Source of the DNA: Lachancea dasiensis
Taxonomy: Eukaryota > Ascomycota > Saccharomycetes > Saccharomycetales > Saccharomycetaceae
Direction: 5' to 3'
DNA: 64,000 nt
NCBI GenBank assembly: GCA_900074725.1
Contig: LT598454.1
Coordinates: 68,854 to 132,853, forward strand
In this document: positions 8,856-19,193 of the stretch, in pieces
How the letters are laid out: every line of letters starts with the position of its first letter
Numbering within the stretch: the first letter of the stretch is position 1
Position numbers and translations under genes: made by a program
The notes under the pieces: model-generated
Databases searched by the model: none
The model's input: the letters and a program-made list of their open reading frames with translations, nothing else
Told to the model about the DNA's origin: nothing

Positions 8856-9731
8856 TAAATCAGCGCCCAAAACTTCAAGTTAACGGTGATTGCAAGGAAA
8901 TGACGAACGAAATGGATAACGCGGTAAGCTTCGTCAGAGAATCGAAGATTCTTCCTCTCTGGAGTGAGCGATTGATAGCAAAGGTCTATATTTTAAAAGA
9001 TTGAGACGACAACTGTGAATTGGCAATGGCTCCACAATGTTTAGGATTTCTTTTCTGAGAAAGTTACCTCGTTAGCTTAGGGCAATCCAATTTCAAATAG
9101 CGGCTAACCGATCTAGAGGGTGCCAGATATACTCTATCGGAGAGAATTGAAAGAACAAAAAACACAAAACAATGGGGGGAGACAAAAACGCCGGCCAAGT
9201 CGAGGTTAATCGCCAGGAAGAGACACTTTTTGCAAACTTTTGAATTTCGATATGATCGTATTGATCTTGATTGATGAACTCAATTCCGCTGCTAGGATTT
9301 TGACGTGTTTGGTACGTGATGAGGTACGCTGTTAATCGTGTACAAGTTGATCTCGACTGGCTCTCGCCTAAGGTCTAAAAAAAATTTGAGAAAGTATCGC
9401 TTTGTACGCGACATCGATCTTAGATGCCCGTCGGGGCCATCAGCGGAGCTGTCATCGGCGATTGAGGAGCAACAGAGTCACCTAGGACTTCCATGAATGT
9501 TAGAGAGCTTGAAATGAGTTCCAGTATTAGTATTGTGGGACTTTTGACACCCGTTCTACAAGGTCAGCATTCCAAACTATGCTAAAATGAAGATATGGGT
9601 CCGGTAATACATTCAGGCCAGGCCGTAGAAGCATGAAGTCTTCCGGTGTCCATGGAGGGTTCTGTATCCTTTCTTCTTCCTTTGGTGTGTCAGTCGGTTG
9701 CAGGAAGGTCTGTAGATGCAAGGAAACGACG
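8856..9731. other. Spacer MRN1-LIF1
   Basis: This 876-base region includes the promoter and presumably long leader of MRN1 (8856 rightwards on the minus strand) and the 3' flank of LIF1. A minus-strand frame running 9868-9527 overlaps the LIF1 end and continues 205 bases past its stop with a protein-like tail. It has no recognised motif and is listed under findings. No RNA gene is seen. Confidence 0.5.
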
Positions 9732-10910
9732 TTACAGTTCGGGGTCGGTCTCCGCTTCAGTGTCAACGTCGCTCTCCGCGTCGCTTTGAGTGTCATTACT
9801 GAATTCTCGACCTTCTTCAGTGCTTGTGCTTGAACAACTACGCACGTCGAGATTTTCGTCGGCCCCACCCGCGAGACCGGAGCCGGTAGTTGTATGCTCT
9901 AAGACACTGCCTGTGCCCGTCGGGGAACCAGTTTGGACGCCATCAGAGCTCTTCTCTAGAGAGGAGTTTCTGCGAAGGTGTGCCGCTCCAAGTGGGCCCG
10001 ATGGGTCCCTTGCCGGGGTCCTTTCGCGATTGATGCCACGAATTTCAAAGCCTTTGTCGGCGAAATCGTCCCACGAATTTTCGTGCTTCACTAAGGGTTT
10101 GGGCCTTTTCTTTGAGGGTGACGGCGTGGATGAAACTCTCGCCGGGGCCCTTTTGCGTGGCGACGTCATGCGGGAAACCGGCTGGCTGACAAAGCGGTTC
10201 ATTAGAGCCTCGTCCGGCAAATCCAGAGGTCCTCGGTTTTGTTCCAAATTCTCCTCCAGTTTCCGTATCATATCCTTTTTCTCGTTTAGCAATGCAACGA
10301 CCACCGCTCTGGTCTTGTCGTCCCTCCTCCGTATCAGTAGATCATTTTCTCGTTCCTCCTGCTGCATCTGAAGCTTTTCCTTTTCCAAATGAAAGCATTT
10401 GAGCTCCAACGCATGGATACGCTCGGTAGCTCGGCGAAGATTCTTATACATCGTTAGACCAAGGCCAAAAAGATCAAGTTCTAGGTCCTGGGAAGCCGAA
10501 TCGAGCGGCAATTCGCAGAACCGCTGGGCAAACCCGCGATGTTGTGTTTCAAACACTAGCTTCCACTTTTCATATGCGTAGTAGAACGTCCATTGGCCAT
10601 TGTACGCCCAACTTCGGTCGATACCCTCCATGACAAACCACCCACCAGAGAGAAAAATTACAAGCTCGAGCCAAGACTTCAAGCGGTCTGCACCTGCAAA
10701 GCAGATCAAACAGCTCATGTCCAAATTCCTTCCAGTAATAACGTCGCTTCCCTCACTGGCTATCAGGTCCAATATTTTAAAGGATGGTAGTTCCGCTGGC
10801 GTCTTGAAACCATCGCTAGAAAACCGTGTTTGGCACATCATGACACCAGTATCTTCCTGATCAGCACTGACCGAAGCACAGCTGACAAACTCAGAGCACT
10901 TATCCATCAT
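9732..10910 (-). CDS. LIF1: Lif1, XRCC4-type DNA ligase IV cofactor
   Basis: This 392-residue protein has the layout of the XRCC4/Lif1 family. A globular head occupies about residues 1-155, a charged coiled coil follows at about 160-230 (LRRATERIHALELKCFHLE onward), and a disordered C-terminal tail with basic KRAP and KKRPK clusters ends in an acidic stretch (DAESDVDTEAE). Lif1 stabilises and recruits DNA ligase IV (Dnl4) for non-homologous end joining. Primary sequence in this family is poorly conserved, so the name rests heavily on architecture and on synteny: divergent pairing with NBP35, as in S. cerevisiae. The S. cerevisiae protein has about 421 residues. Two adjacent ATGs are present; the first is used. 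Confidence 0.85.
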   Translation of the reverse strand: MMDKCSEFVSCASVSADQEDTGVMMCQTRFSSDGFKTPAELPSFKILDLIASEGSDVITGRNLDMSCLICFAGADRLKSWLELVIFLSGGWFVMEGIDRSWAYNGQWTFYYAYEKWKLVFETQHRGFAQRFCELPLDSASQDLELDLFGLGLTMYKNLRRATERIHALELKCFHLEKEKLQMQQEERENDLLIRRRDDKTRAVVVALLNEKKDMIRKLEENLEQNRGPLDLPDEALMNRFVSQPVSRMTSPRKRAPARVSSTPSPSKKRPKPLVKHENSWDDFADKGFEIRGINRERTPARDPSGPLGAAHLRRNSSLEKSSDGVQTGSPTGTGSVLEHTTTGSGLAGGADENLDVRSCSSTSTEEGREFSNDTQSDAESDVDTEAETDPEL

Positions 10911-11060
10911 CTGACTTCATCTTACGCTGGTTATGCCGGGTTCAGACCAAAGTGATGATCGCTATACCGAGGAAGTAATATAACTTGGATTTATAATAAT
11001 ATAACTAAGTAACATAGTAGAACAAACGATCACTGGTTAACCCAGTTTCTATAGCTTCAT

Positions 11061-12035
11061 ATGACAGCGGAAGTATCACAAATAGTACCACCAGATTACC
11101 ACTTGAAAGAAGCAGAGCCAGAACATTGTCCTGGCCCGGAATCCGAGAACGCAGGCCAAGGCGATGCGTGCCAAGGTTGTGCAAACAAAGATATCTGCGA
11201 AAGTCTGCCCAAGGGACCCGATCCAGACCTTCCGTTGATCACCGAAAACCTTTCTCAAATAAAGCACAAAGTACTTGTGCTTTCGGGCAAGGGAGGCGTG
11301 GGCAAATCGACTTTCACGTCATTGCTATGCTGGGCTTTGTCATCGGACGAAGATCTACAAGTGGGAGCGATGGACCTTGATATCTGCGGTCCGTCGCTGC
11401 CTAGGATGCTCGGATGCCAGAAGGAGAGCGTTCATGAATCAAATTTGGGCTGGACGCCCGTTTACGTCGCGGACAATCTCGCAACCATGTCTATCCAGTA
11501 CATGCTGCCGGAAGACGATTCAGCGATAATATGGCGAGGTTCTAAAAAAAACGCTCTGATTAAGAAATTTCTCAAGGATGTTGACTGGGATATGCTAGAC
11601 TACCTAATCGTGGACACACCGCCTGGTACCTCGGATGAACACATTTCTATCAACAAGTTTATGAAAGAGTCCGGAATCGATGGTGCTTTGGTCGTGACTA
11701 CCCCTCAGGAGGTAGCACTGCTAGATGTACGAAAAGAAATCGATTTCTGTCGAAAAGCAGGGATCAAAATACTGGGTCTTGTTGAAAACATGAGTGGTTT
11801 TGTGTGCCCCAGTTGTAAAGGACAATCTCAAATTTTCAAGCCCACCACCGGCGGGGGACGAAGACTGTGTGAAGAGCTGAATATCCCTTTTTTCGGCTCT
11901 GTTCCGCTAGACCCCAGGGTAGGTAAAGCATGTGATGAAGGCTTAAGTTTCCTAGACCAACACCCCGAGAGTCCAGCATCTTTGGCAATACTTAATGTCG
12001 TCGAGGGTCTCCGCGACGCAGTAGGCGATATTTAG
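11061..12035 (+). CDS. NBP35: Cytosolic Fe-S cluster assembly scaffold P-loop ATPase Nbp35
   Basis: This 324-residue Mrp/Nbp35-family NTPase forms a scaffold with Cfd1 for [4Fe-4S] clusters delivered to cytosolic and nuclear proteins. The N-terminal four-cysteine ferredoxin-like motif is C23-x13-C37-x2-C40-x5-C46. The deviant Walker A GKGGVGKST is at 76-84. The bridging-cluster motif CPSC sits with cysteines at 249 and 252. DTPPGTSDEH is the Walker B/switch region. Length matches S. cerevisiae (328). LIF1 starts only 150 bases away on the other strand, so the two share a promoter region. Confidence 0.98.
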   Translation: MTAEVSQIVPPDYHLKEAEPEHCPGPESENAGQGDACQGCANKDICESLPKGPDPDLPLITENLSQIKHKVLVLSGKGGVGKSTFTSLLCWALSSDEDLQVGAMDLDICGPSLPRMLGCQKESVHESNLGWTPVYVADNLATMSIQYMLPEDDSAIIWRGSKKNALIKKFLKDVDWDMLDYLIVDTPPGTSDEHISINKFMKESGIDGALVVTTPQEVALLDVRKEIDFCRKAGIKILGLVENMSGFVCPSCKGQSQIFKPTTGGGRRLCEELNIPFFGSVPLDPRVGKACDEGLSFLDQHPESPASLAILNVVEGLRDAVGDI

Positions 12036-12114
12036 GCAGGTGCAAGGTACGCTGAATTACAAAATGCATTTAGAGTAAGTACAGTATATAAATTTAGAAC
12101 AAAGTAGGGCAAAT

Positions 12115-15100
12115 CTATGTTGTCGAGTAGCTTCTCTTTATCCTTTTCATCATTGTTCGCCTTTCTGGTTCTCCAATCGGTAGCTCGGCTAGCCGTTCCT
12201 CCATCACATAGTGCGTAATACTTCCCTTTTTGTGTTCCATATAAGCCATCGCTACCCTACTAGACATTACTGAACAGCAGATTGAAACCAACTTCAGATG
12301 ACTATGCGCTTTGTAGTATGTCGGTAATGCATGCAAAATTTTCTCAAGGTTAGGTGTGTTTACTTCCCCATCTAAAATGAGATGCGTGTAGTCTTGAAAA
12401 AGGTTCAAGGTACGGTCTAGCTTGAGCGGCGAGCTGTCAAGAGTCCGCTTCAACATAGTTCGCAAAACGTCCAGTTTTGAAATATCCTGAGAGCTCTGCA
12501 AAATTAGTTCAGGTCCAACATTCAGGTACAAACACTTCGCGGCCTCCTCCATAAACCCTCCCTTTAATAAATTGTCCATCTCTGCGAGATGGTCTCCAAT
12601 ATTCTTGTAATATAGTGCCATCGCCTTAAATAATAAGCCTTCTGGAACTTTGAACTTCTTCAGTTTTTCTTTGCTAAATTCTCTGTAGAAGAATTGAGCA
12701 TGTCTTGATACCAAAATATCAATTTCACGTTTAGCCAACTCGTCATTCTTCAAGAAAATTAGGGTGAACAACGCTTCTACGTAAAAACTGTTCGACACAA
12801 GTTGTTCGAAAAATTGCAAAGTTATTCTGTCCATCTTCTCAGCTGAGAAAGAAAGATCACTTTTGTAATGCAGAGTTTGCATAATGAACCACATGTTGCG
12901 GCATTTGGAAGCCTCGTTCGAAATTTCAATCTTTTCTAACAGTTCCTCCATTCCATTTTCTGAGCTGTAAAAATTCAAAATATCATTTATGATACTCTCA
13001 GCTTTTGTTTTCTTCTCCAGAGGACAAGTATCAAAAAATTCAAGTACGGATTCTTCAAGTGTCTGCGCCCGTCTCTTACCATAAAGAAGGTGAATTGCCA
13101 AGCATTCAAGCCACGAGTAGTGGTTTTTAAAGTCGATTAGAGCTTCATTATCAAACACCATACCAGCTAGTAATTGATAGGTTTTTATAACAAAAGGCTC
13201 TACCTTTCTATTGAGACTTTTCCATTTCTGTAATTGTTGCTTGGCCAAAGAAGTAACATTATTATCTTCGCCTCCTAGAAGAGTCAGGATGGGGGCTAGG
13301 TGCAGGTTTCTAGATTTTATAGCTAGCTTAGTAGCGCTCTCAATATTTCCAGACATTAAATGCAAGAATATCTGTTCATTCGAGCTAGTAGATAGCGACA
13401 TGCGATCCGAGATTGCCTTTTCGTTACTTTTTACAACCCAATCACACAGCTTTTGGTATCTTACCTGCTCACTGGAAATACTGTCCTCAAATATTTCATC
13501 AAACAAAATTGAGATTAAGGACCACAGCTGGCGATCCTCCTCTCGATTACTGAGAAGGTTTCCAATTTCCTCAATAGTTACCGCCCAGTTTGTGACCGAA
13601 GGGTATGCATTTTTGTGGCGTGCCTCGATTTCAGCAAGATGAAAAGAGGATTCAAAAGCATTGCTCCCTTTTGAGAGAGCATCGCCAGCGTAGGTCAAAA
13701 CTGAACGCTCTACACACCCACTATACTTGTGTGCAGAAGTCATGAGAAGTCTCGAGTCTCCCGAAAATTTAGCGAAAGGTGGTACCTTCGTAATTCGAAG
13801 TCTCCTTTTAATGTCCTTGCGCTGCTCCAGATCGACTTCTAATGAAGCGAATAGATTTCCGGAACCTTTCTTCTCCTTCTCCAATGCAAAAATAGACCGA
13901 TGATTTTGACCGGCGAGCTTCAGCTGCAAAATCCAATCGCTAGAGACACTCAAGTTTGTCTGAACTTCGATACCCTTTATATCTGCTGGCCCGACATCTA
14001 AAGGTTCGTATTGTTTTTCATCTATTAGGTTTAACATATCTGTGTCTTGAGTTTCAGCAGTGCCCGGATGTACAATGTTTTGGATAGGTAGACGTCCTGC
14101 CGTGGCGTTTTCCACTTTACTAATTGGTTTTGAGTTAGAAAATGCTAATTTACCGGAGTGCTGGCCTTCCTCTAGATTCTGGGAGGTTTCATCGTCCTCC
14201 TCTATTAGGCCCCATATACTAAAGTGTTGAACTCGGAAAGTCCAAAGTCCCTCTGTTGGATTGTAAGAAACAAATGCCATGCCCTTCTGAGCGCGAAGTT
14301 TTCTTATCAACAATTGTACTTCCGGAGCAGAGAATTCCTTGATTAGCTCAAGAGATTGGCCCTTCGTAGGGTATATTTTTTCCAACGAGATAGTTGCAGG
14401 GACATTAAGACCATAACCAAAAGCTGGCTTCAATAATCCTTCTGGATAAACCTCGACAGTTCTGTTTCCATGGAAGATAACTACCTTACCGAACAAATTC
14501 CCCTCTAAATCATCAACGAAAGAACTCAAATCTACGTCGCTGTCAAAAGAAATTGCGCCAAAACCTCTGCGACCGATAATGAAGTTAGGCACACTACAGA
14601 GCTGCTTAACCGGAGATTTAGTAAGTTGTTCGATAGAAGGGGAGCACCAGTATCCGTGGTCCACACGGCTCTTCTCGGTTATTGTGTCAACGGTGCGGTT
14701 GCCATAACTTACGGCCTGCGAATCATTTGCCTGTCTCTTGGATTGCCCAGCTCCTTCCTCACCTTTAGAGTCAAAATTTGTCTCGTCTAAAACTTTCACG
14801 CTGGTTGCTCGACTGGCACCATTAAGTAATTTGATTTTTTTTTCTGCAATCCTCCCAGTATCAATTTTCAACTTACGCAGATCTTTAGTCCCGTTTCTTC
14901 CTAGCTGGGGCATTGTATTGTTGATAAGCTGCTTGTTTGGCTGCTCTAAAATGTTATTCTCATCATTCTTTGAAATTTTACCATCCAAGTTGAACAACGG
15001 TTTCCTAGAAGGAGAGAATAGACCGCGCGTAGGATCGATACTTCGAGCATTCTTTAATCTCGAGCTCAGCTTCCCTATTAATGTGGCGCTCGTCTTGTAA

Positions 15101-15915
15101 TTTGACGAAGGTAGGTGATTTGTTGACGAGACCGAAAAATTTTGGGGTTTCTCATACGCTTTTTGATCAGCATCCTGTGGTTTTTTCCTTAGTAAGGACG
15201 AGGTAATCGATTCCGGCATGTTGACAACATTACTTGGTAAATTACTGACTTGGATGCCGTATGGGTTAGTAGCCTGGGTTTGACTTGACTGAGAAGCTGG
15301 CGTTGAAAGTGTGCCTCCGATGGTACTGCTACCAGCGCTCCCCATGCCGGTCGAGGGCTTATTTGAAAATAAACCACCATAATTAGAAGTAGCCATTCCT
15401 GAATTATTGATTCCGGTAGCCGTGGAGTTGTTAGAGTTTCCGAACAATCCAGTTGAAGAAACCGTATTCTGATTGGAGTCCTGACTATTACCAAATAGCG
15501 ACCCACCCGTATTGCTATTGCCATTAGTTGAGCCAAAAAGACCTCCCGGAGCCAGTGCTGGAGTTTTTTGAGGGGCCTTAGAACCAAAAAGTCCACCAGG
15601 CGTTATGCCACCGCCCCCATTTCCACCAAATAGCGTGCCTGACGTCGTGTTCGGTTTGCTTCCGGTGCCAAACAAGTCTTTGGCACTGGATTGGGCAGCG
15701 TTTCCGTTGCTTTTATTTCCAAATAAGCCCTCCGAAGGACTGGGCGTTGACACGCCATTGGCTGCCACACCACCTATTCCGCCAAAAAGACCACCGGAGG
15801 CCGACTTATGCCTAGGCTGGAACGCATTGTCTGTATTGACCACTTTCGATGCCGGAGTTGAAGTGTTGATTGCCCCTCCAAATAGTGACGTTCCTCCACT
15901 GTTGGTTCCAAACAT
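12115..15915 (-). CDS. NUP145: Nucleoporin Nup145 precursor (autocleaved into Nup145N and Nup145C)
   Basis: This is a 1266-residue nucleoporin. Residues 1-220 or so are a GLFG/FG-repeat region (many GLFG and SLFG). A middle linker leads to the autoproteolytic domain, marked by YWCSPS and FIGRRGFGAISF and ending at HFS with Ser566 as the new N-terminus. The rest is the helical Nup145C of the Y-complex (Nup96 counterpart). Cleavage yields an FG nucleoporin and a scaffold subunit of the nuclear pore. The frame is open upstream to an ATG at 16086, but the extra 57 residues are hydrophobic and unlike any Nup. MFGTNSGGTSLFGG at 15915 is the typical GLFG-type start, so I use that. SPC105 lies next door in the same direction, as in S. 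cerevisiae. Confidence 0.97.
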   Translation of the reverse strand: MFGTNSGGTSLFGGAINTSTPASKVVNTDNAFQPRHKSASGGLFGGIGGVAANGVSTPSPSEGLFGNKSNGNAAQSSAKDLFGTGSKPNTTSGTLFGGNGGGGITPGGLFGSKAPQKTPALAPGGLFGSTNGNSNTGGSLFGNSQDSNQNTVSSTGLFGNSNNSTATGINNSGMATSNYGGLFSNKPSTGMGSAGSSTIGGTLSTPASQSSQTQATNPYGIQVSNLPSNVVNMPESITSSLLRKKPQDADQKAYEKPQNFSVSSTNHLPSSNYKTSATLIGKLSSRLKNARSIDPTRGLFSPSRKPLFNLDGKISKNDENNILEQPNKQLINNTMPQLGRNGTKDLRKLKIDTGRIAEKKIKLLNGASRATSVKVLDETNFDSKGEEGAGQSKRQANDSQAVSYGNRTVDTITEKSRVDHGYWCSPSIEQLTKSPVKQLCSVPNFIIGRRGFGAISFDSDVDLSSFVDDLEGNLFGKVVIFHGNRTVEVYPEGLLKPAFGYGLNVPATISLEKIYPTKGQSLELIKEFSAPEVQLLIRKLRAQKGMAFVSYNPTEGLWTFRVQHFSIWGLIEEDDETSQNLEEGQHSGKLAFSNSKPISKVENATAGRLPIQNIVHPGTAETQDTDMLNLIDEKQYEPLDVGPADIKGIEVQTNLSVSSDWILQLKLAGQNHRSIFALEKEKKGSGNLFASLEVDLEQRKDIKRRLRITKVPPFAKFSGDSRLLMTSAHKYSGCVERSVLTYAGDALSKGSNAFESSFHLAEIEARHKNAYPSVTNWAVTIEEIGNLLSNREEDRQLWSLISILFDEIFEDSISSEQVRYQKLCDWVVKSNEKAISDRMSLSTSSNEQIFLHLMSGNIESATKLAIKSRNLHLAPILTLLGGEDNNVTSLAKQQLQKWKSLNRKVEPFVIKTYQLLAGMVFDNEALIDFKNHYSWLECLAIHLLYGKRRAQTLEESVLEFFDTCPLEKKTKAESIINDILNFYSSENGMEELLEKIEISNEASKCRNMWFIMQTLHYKSDLSFSAEKMDRITLQFFEQLVSNSFYVEALFTLIFLKNDELAKREIDILVSRHAQFFYREFSKEKLKKFKVPEGLLFKAMALYYKNIGDHLAEMDNLLKGGFMEEAAKCLYLNVGPELILQSSQDISKLDVLRTMLKRTLDSSPLKLDRTLNLFQDYTHLILDGEVNTPNLEKILHALPTYYKAHSHLKLVSICCSVMSSRVAMAYMEHKKGSITHYVMEERLAELPIGEPERRTMMKRIKRSYSTT

Positions 15916-16378
15916 CAACGAATGTATATCCCAGAGTAGCGTTTGAAATTCTTGATACAGAAAATCCAAAAATAAATGAATGAAGAAATTGGGCTGGGAT
16001 GATCCGCGAGTGTAATGAGGTTTACCAATTTCACTTTGGATATAAACGGTTCTGAGCACTTCAACTTGGATGTATAAACTAAACATACATGCAAAATATT
16101 TCGAGAAGGTCGTTGTATACGAAATTAGAAGCTAGCAACGACGGCATCAGCACGATGCTTAACGCGGATATCTGGTATTCAACCTTGACCTTGCTTGATA
16201 TGTGGCCTCGCATTACTTTCAATAGTTTTTCCTTAAGGATTTGAAGGTGGGGCTGCTGATGATTTAATAGTTAGCGGTAGTAGAGTTCCCGAACAAGCTA
16301 ACAGGCTGGAGAATTGCAGGTTTACGCTTGGGACCCCCGATTAACATCTGTTGTATATGGAGCAGAGCTCAAAAAACG
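15916..16378. other. Spacer SPC105-NUP145
   Basis: This 463-base region upstream of NUP145 on the minus strand carries its promoter and the SPC105 terminator region. It includes an in-frame upstream extension of NUP145 that I judge non-coding. No other feature was seen. Confidence 0.5.
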
Positions 16379-19009
16379 TCAATATAATACTGCATCTTTG
16401 AGCCACGGTAAAACGGCAGATGCTTTTATCCTAAAACGTAGCATTAAATCCTTCAAACTGTATGATTCAACTTTCAACGATTTCAATTGTAGTTTCGGGG
16501 TCTTGTTCAATTCCCCTTTCGCCGCTGAAATAAACTCGCTAAGGGAAAGATGAAGCAGAACATTGTTTCTCGTTAAAAAATCGAAAAACGTTAACTCTAT
16601 TACCAGCCCGCCACCTGATTTCATAACGTGGCATGGGAATACTAGTTGCAAACGTCTGTATTCATCCTGAAGATATTGCAAGGTTTCATTACTTTGGAGA
16701 ATGGCCCTCACAAAATGACCAGCATCCTGTGATGAGTGACGAGCTGAATGAACGGTCCTCTCATATATTTCTCTAGAAAAGGAATCGATAGATTTGGGGA
16801 ACGAGACAACCGACTCATCAATCATTGCGAGCCGTTTAACGTCAAATTCTAATGTGATATATGAGCCACAAAGCTGGACATTTAGCTTCGTGCCCGTATA
16901 ACCCTTGAGCAACACTCCAGAAATAAGCTGCAGCTGATGAAATGTTGACTGCAATTTGGGCACTTCGCGTATCGCAAAGTGGGCCTTTTTCTTCACTTCA
17001 GAACTTAAAATTGAAATCTGCTTTTGGGTTTTGTTTGCTTTAGATTGAAGCTCTTCAATCTCTTTCTTAAGGCTCTTCGCGCGGGATATCAGGTGTGTGC
17101 ACTCATTCAAATTTTCCACCTCACCGGCCAAATCAACTCTGAGCTTTTCAATCTTGAGCCGATCGGGTATTTTCGAATGAACATTCTTGAACTTTGACGA
17201 TTCCCTATAAAGATGAATTTCCCTGCTTAAGTTCAGCTTTATTTCATTGACTCTTTTATTGATGCCAGTGATGTTATCGATTCGAGCCGAAAGGGTTTCG
17301 AGTTCGTCTCTCAATATCATAAGGTTCTCTTGTAACACGTTTTGGATTCCTTTCAAATGTCTAGACCTCCATTCGTACCAAACTTTTGCCGCTTGTAATT
17401 GCGAATATCTTCTGATTAATTCAATTTGATTTTTCATAGCTTCTCTATCTTCTGGTGTGGCCGAGAGGTATTTGTGAAATATAGCAGGTGGCGGGCTAGC
17501 GGCAACCTGTTCTTCCACAGCTTTGAATACTTGTTTAGACTTGGCAATTCTTTGCAAAAGTTCCTTGCAACAAAATGCATAGATCTCTAGTATGGGCATG
17601 TTCGCATACAACGTGTTATAGGTCCCTGAAGCTGACAGATGTGCCCCCTCGGGCAGGTGGTTAAACTCCAGTTTTGATATATCTTTACTGACATCGTTGG
17701 ACAGTGTAGAAATCCCAACAGCATCGAGGAATGTACGTAGGGTAATACCGTTCTCAGCGGATGTTTGAGACGATGAACCTTTGTCAATAGATTGTGTGTC
17801 ATGCGTGCGTTGATTAGCAAGTTCAGCTTCGGCAGCTTTGCTGTTATCCTCTTGGTCGACATGAACCGCAATTGGAGACAATTTTTCCATCATTGTGAGT
17901 TCCATCTCATCTTCGACAACTGAACTGTTGGAAGAAGAGCTGTGTGGCTCATTCTCCTTGGCCTGCACCTTTCTCCGCTTGAATAGCGTTTGTGAATGAA
18001 GGCGATCGTTGCCTGTCGCTGTGGGGGCTGTCAATTGAGATTGGCGTTCGGCCTGCTTCTGAGTCGACGTTACCACTTGCGACGAACGTATGTCAGTTAT
18101 CTCCCGATCTTGTTGGCTGTGCTTAGGATGACCAAAGATAAATGGCTCCTCTTGACTCTCAATCCTTTGGGAGTCTTCGCGTAGACTATTAGTTGTCTTC
18201 CTGTAAGGGACGTGTACGGGCTCAGTGGTCTCCATATCAGATAGATCATGATCAAACTTCTCGAATGATAGGGAGCCATCCCCATCATCGGACTGTCCTT
18301 TTTTACCTCCCAAAAGTCGAGAGCCTCCCCTCTTTAAAGCAACGTCATGAGGCTCGGTGAGCTCCATTTCCTGCTCGAGTTTATTTGAGCTCACATCAAT
18401 ATTATTAGGTTCGACAGAGAGAGGCCTTGTAGTGTCCATATCCTCTTGACCATCAACGCCTTCCAAAGCCGGGGCTGGTTTGGCACTATATTTTGAAAAT
18501 AACTGCGTGATTTCCATGGACACTTCTTTGTCAAATACAGGTTTGTAAGGTTGGGTGCTTTCGTGGCCCATTGTTGAAACGTCATTTCCACTCTCGCCCC
18601 CCACAACTCGGGTTATCTCCATTGTATCTTCTGGTACTGGGTTGTCACTAGGAGGAATTCTCTTTGGAGTCCATTTCCGTCTGGGCTCTCTAAAACTCTG
18701 GGGTTGCTGCAGTACGAAGTCCACACGATGTAGCGTAACGTCCGGAGCAAAAGACACCCTTCGATCTGTTTTCGAGTGCATCTTTGACGTGCTGATCCGC
18801 GAAGTTGTATTATTTTCACCTAAGGGGTCTTGCAGTTCCTGAGAGTTCACTGGGATGCTAGATATTGTCAGGTTTCCGGACTGATCATCTTCTTGTGATA
18901 GTCTTTGTTTCAATATACTTCTTCCGGGTGCTATGAATTTTCGGCTTTCTGATTCTCTGCTTGGAGCACTCTCGGCAGAACGCTCCGTTTCTCTCCTCTC
19001 GTCAGCCAT
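16379..19009 (-). CDS. SPC105: Kinetochore scaffold Spc105 (KNL1)
   Basis: This 876-residue outer-kinetochore scaffold of the KMN network recruits PP1 and the Bub3-Bub1 checkpoint complex. Both PP1-docking motifs are present: SILK at 31-34 and RVSF at 84-87. Six MELT-type repeats can be read: MEIT 130, MEIT 165, MDTT 191, MELT 215, METT 259 and MELT 369. These are Mps1 phosphorylation sites that bind Bub3. A basic KRRK cluster follows near 344. The C-terminal half has a coiled coil (about 530-700) and a tandem-RWD-like end that binds Mis12/MIND. S. cerevisiae Spc105 has 917 residues. The gene lies beside NUP145, as in S. cerevisiae. Confidence 0.96.
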   Translation of the reverse strand: MADERRETERSAESAPSRESESRKFIAPGRSILKQRLSQEDDQSGNLTISSIPVNSQELQDPLGENNTTSRISTSKMHSKTDRRVSFAPDVTLHRVDFVLQQPQSFREPRRKWTPKRIPPSDNPVPEDTMEITRVVGGESGNDVSTMGHESTQPYKPVFDKEVSMEITQLFSKYSAKPAPALEGVDGQEDMDTTRPLSVEPNNIDVSSNKLEQEMELTEPHDVALKRGGSRLLGGKKGQSDDGDGSLSFEKFDHDLSDMETTEPVHVPYRKTTNSLREDSQRIESQEEPFIFGHPKHSQQDREITDIRSSQVVTSTQKQAERQSQLTAPTATGNDRLHSQTLFKRRKVQAKENEPHSSSSNSSVVEDEMELTMMEKLSPIAVHVDQEDNSKAAEAELANQRTHDTQSIDKGSSSQTSAENGITLRTFLDAVGISTLSNDVSKDISKLEFNHLPEGAHLSASGTYNTLYANMPILEIYAFCCKELLQRIAKSKQVFKAVEEQVAASPPPAIFHKYLSATPEDREAMKNQIELIRRYSQLQAAKVWYEWRSRHLKGIQNVLQENLMILRDELETLSARIDNITGINKRVNEIKLNLSREIHLYRESSKFKNVHSKIPDRLKIEKLRVDLAGEVENLNECTHLISRAKSLKKEIEELQSKANKTQKQISILSSEVKKKAHFAIREVPKLQSTFHQLQLISGVLLKGYTGTKLNVQLCGSYITLEFDVKRLAMIDESVVSFPKSIDSFSREIYERTVHSARHSSQDAGHFVRAILQSNETLQYLQDEYRRLQLVFPCHVMKSGGGLVIELTFFDFLTRNNVLLHLSLSEFISAAKGELNKTPKLQLKSLKVESYSLKDLMLRFRIKASAVLPWLKDAVLY

Positions 19010-19193
19010 CCTTGGCCCAATCTCGGGTTGATCTGTTTACATTTCGGTCCTTCTACAAATTGATATATTGATGTGATGACCCGTTTATGATGAGTTACAG
19101 ATGGTGAAAAAATTCATTGATTAACGACATCCACAATGGTGCTTAACGGCCCACGCTAGGGAGTCATTGAGCAGTCTTAGCAAGCCTTTTGGA

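Noticed and set aside
15916-16086. In-frame ATG extension of NUP145 by 57 codons
   Set aside because: The extension is hydrophobic and unlike FG nucleoporins; the downstream ATG gives the typical MFG start of the GLFG region.
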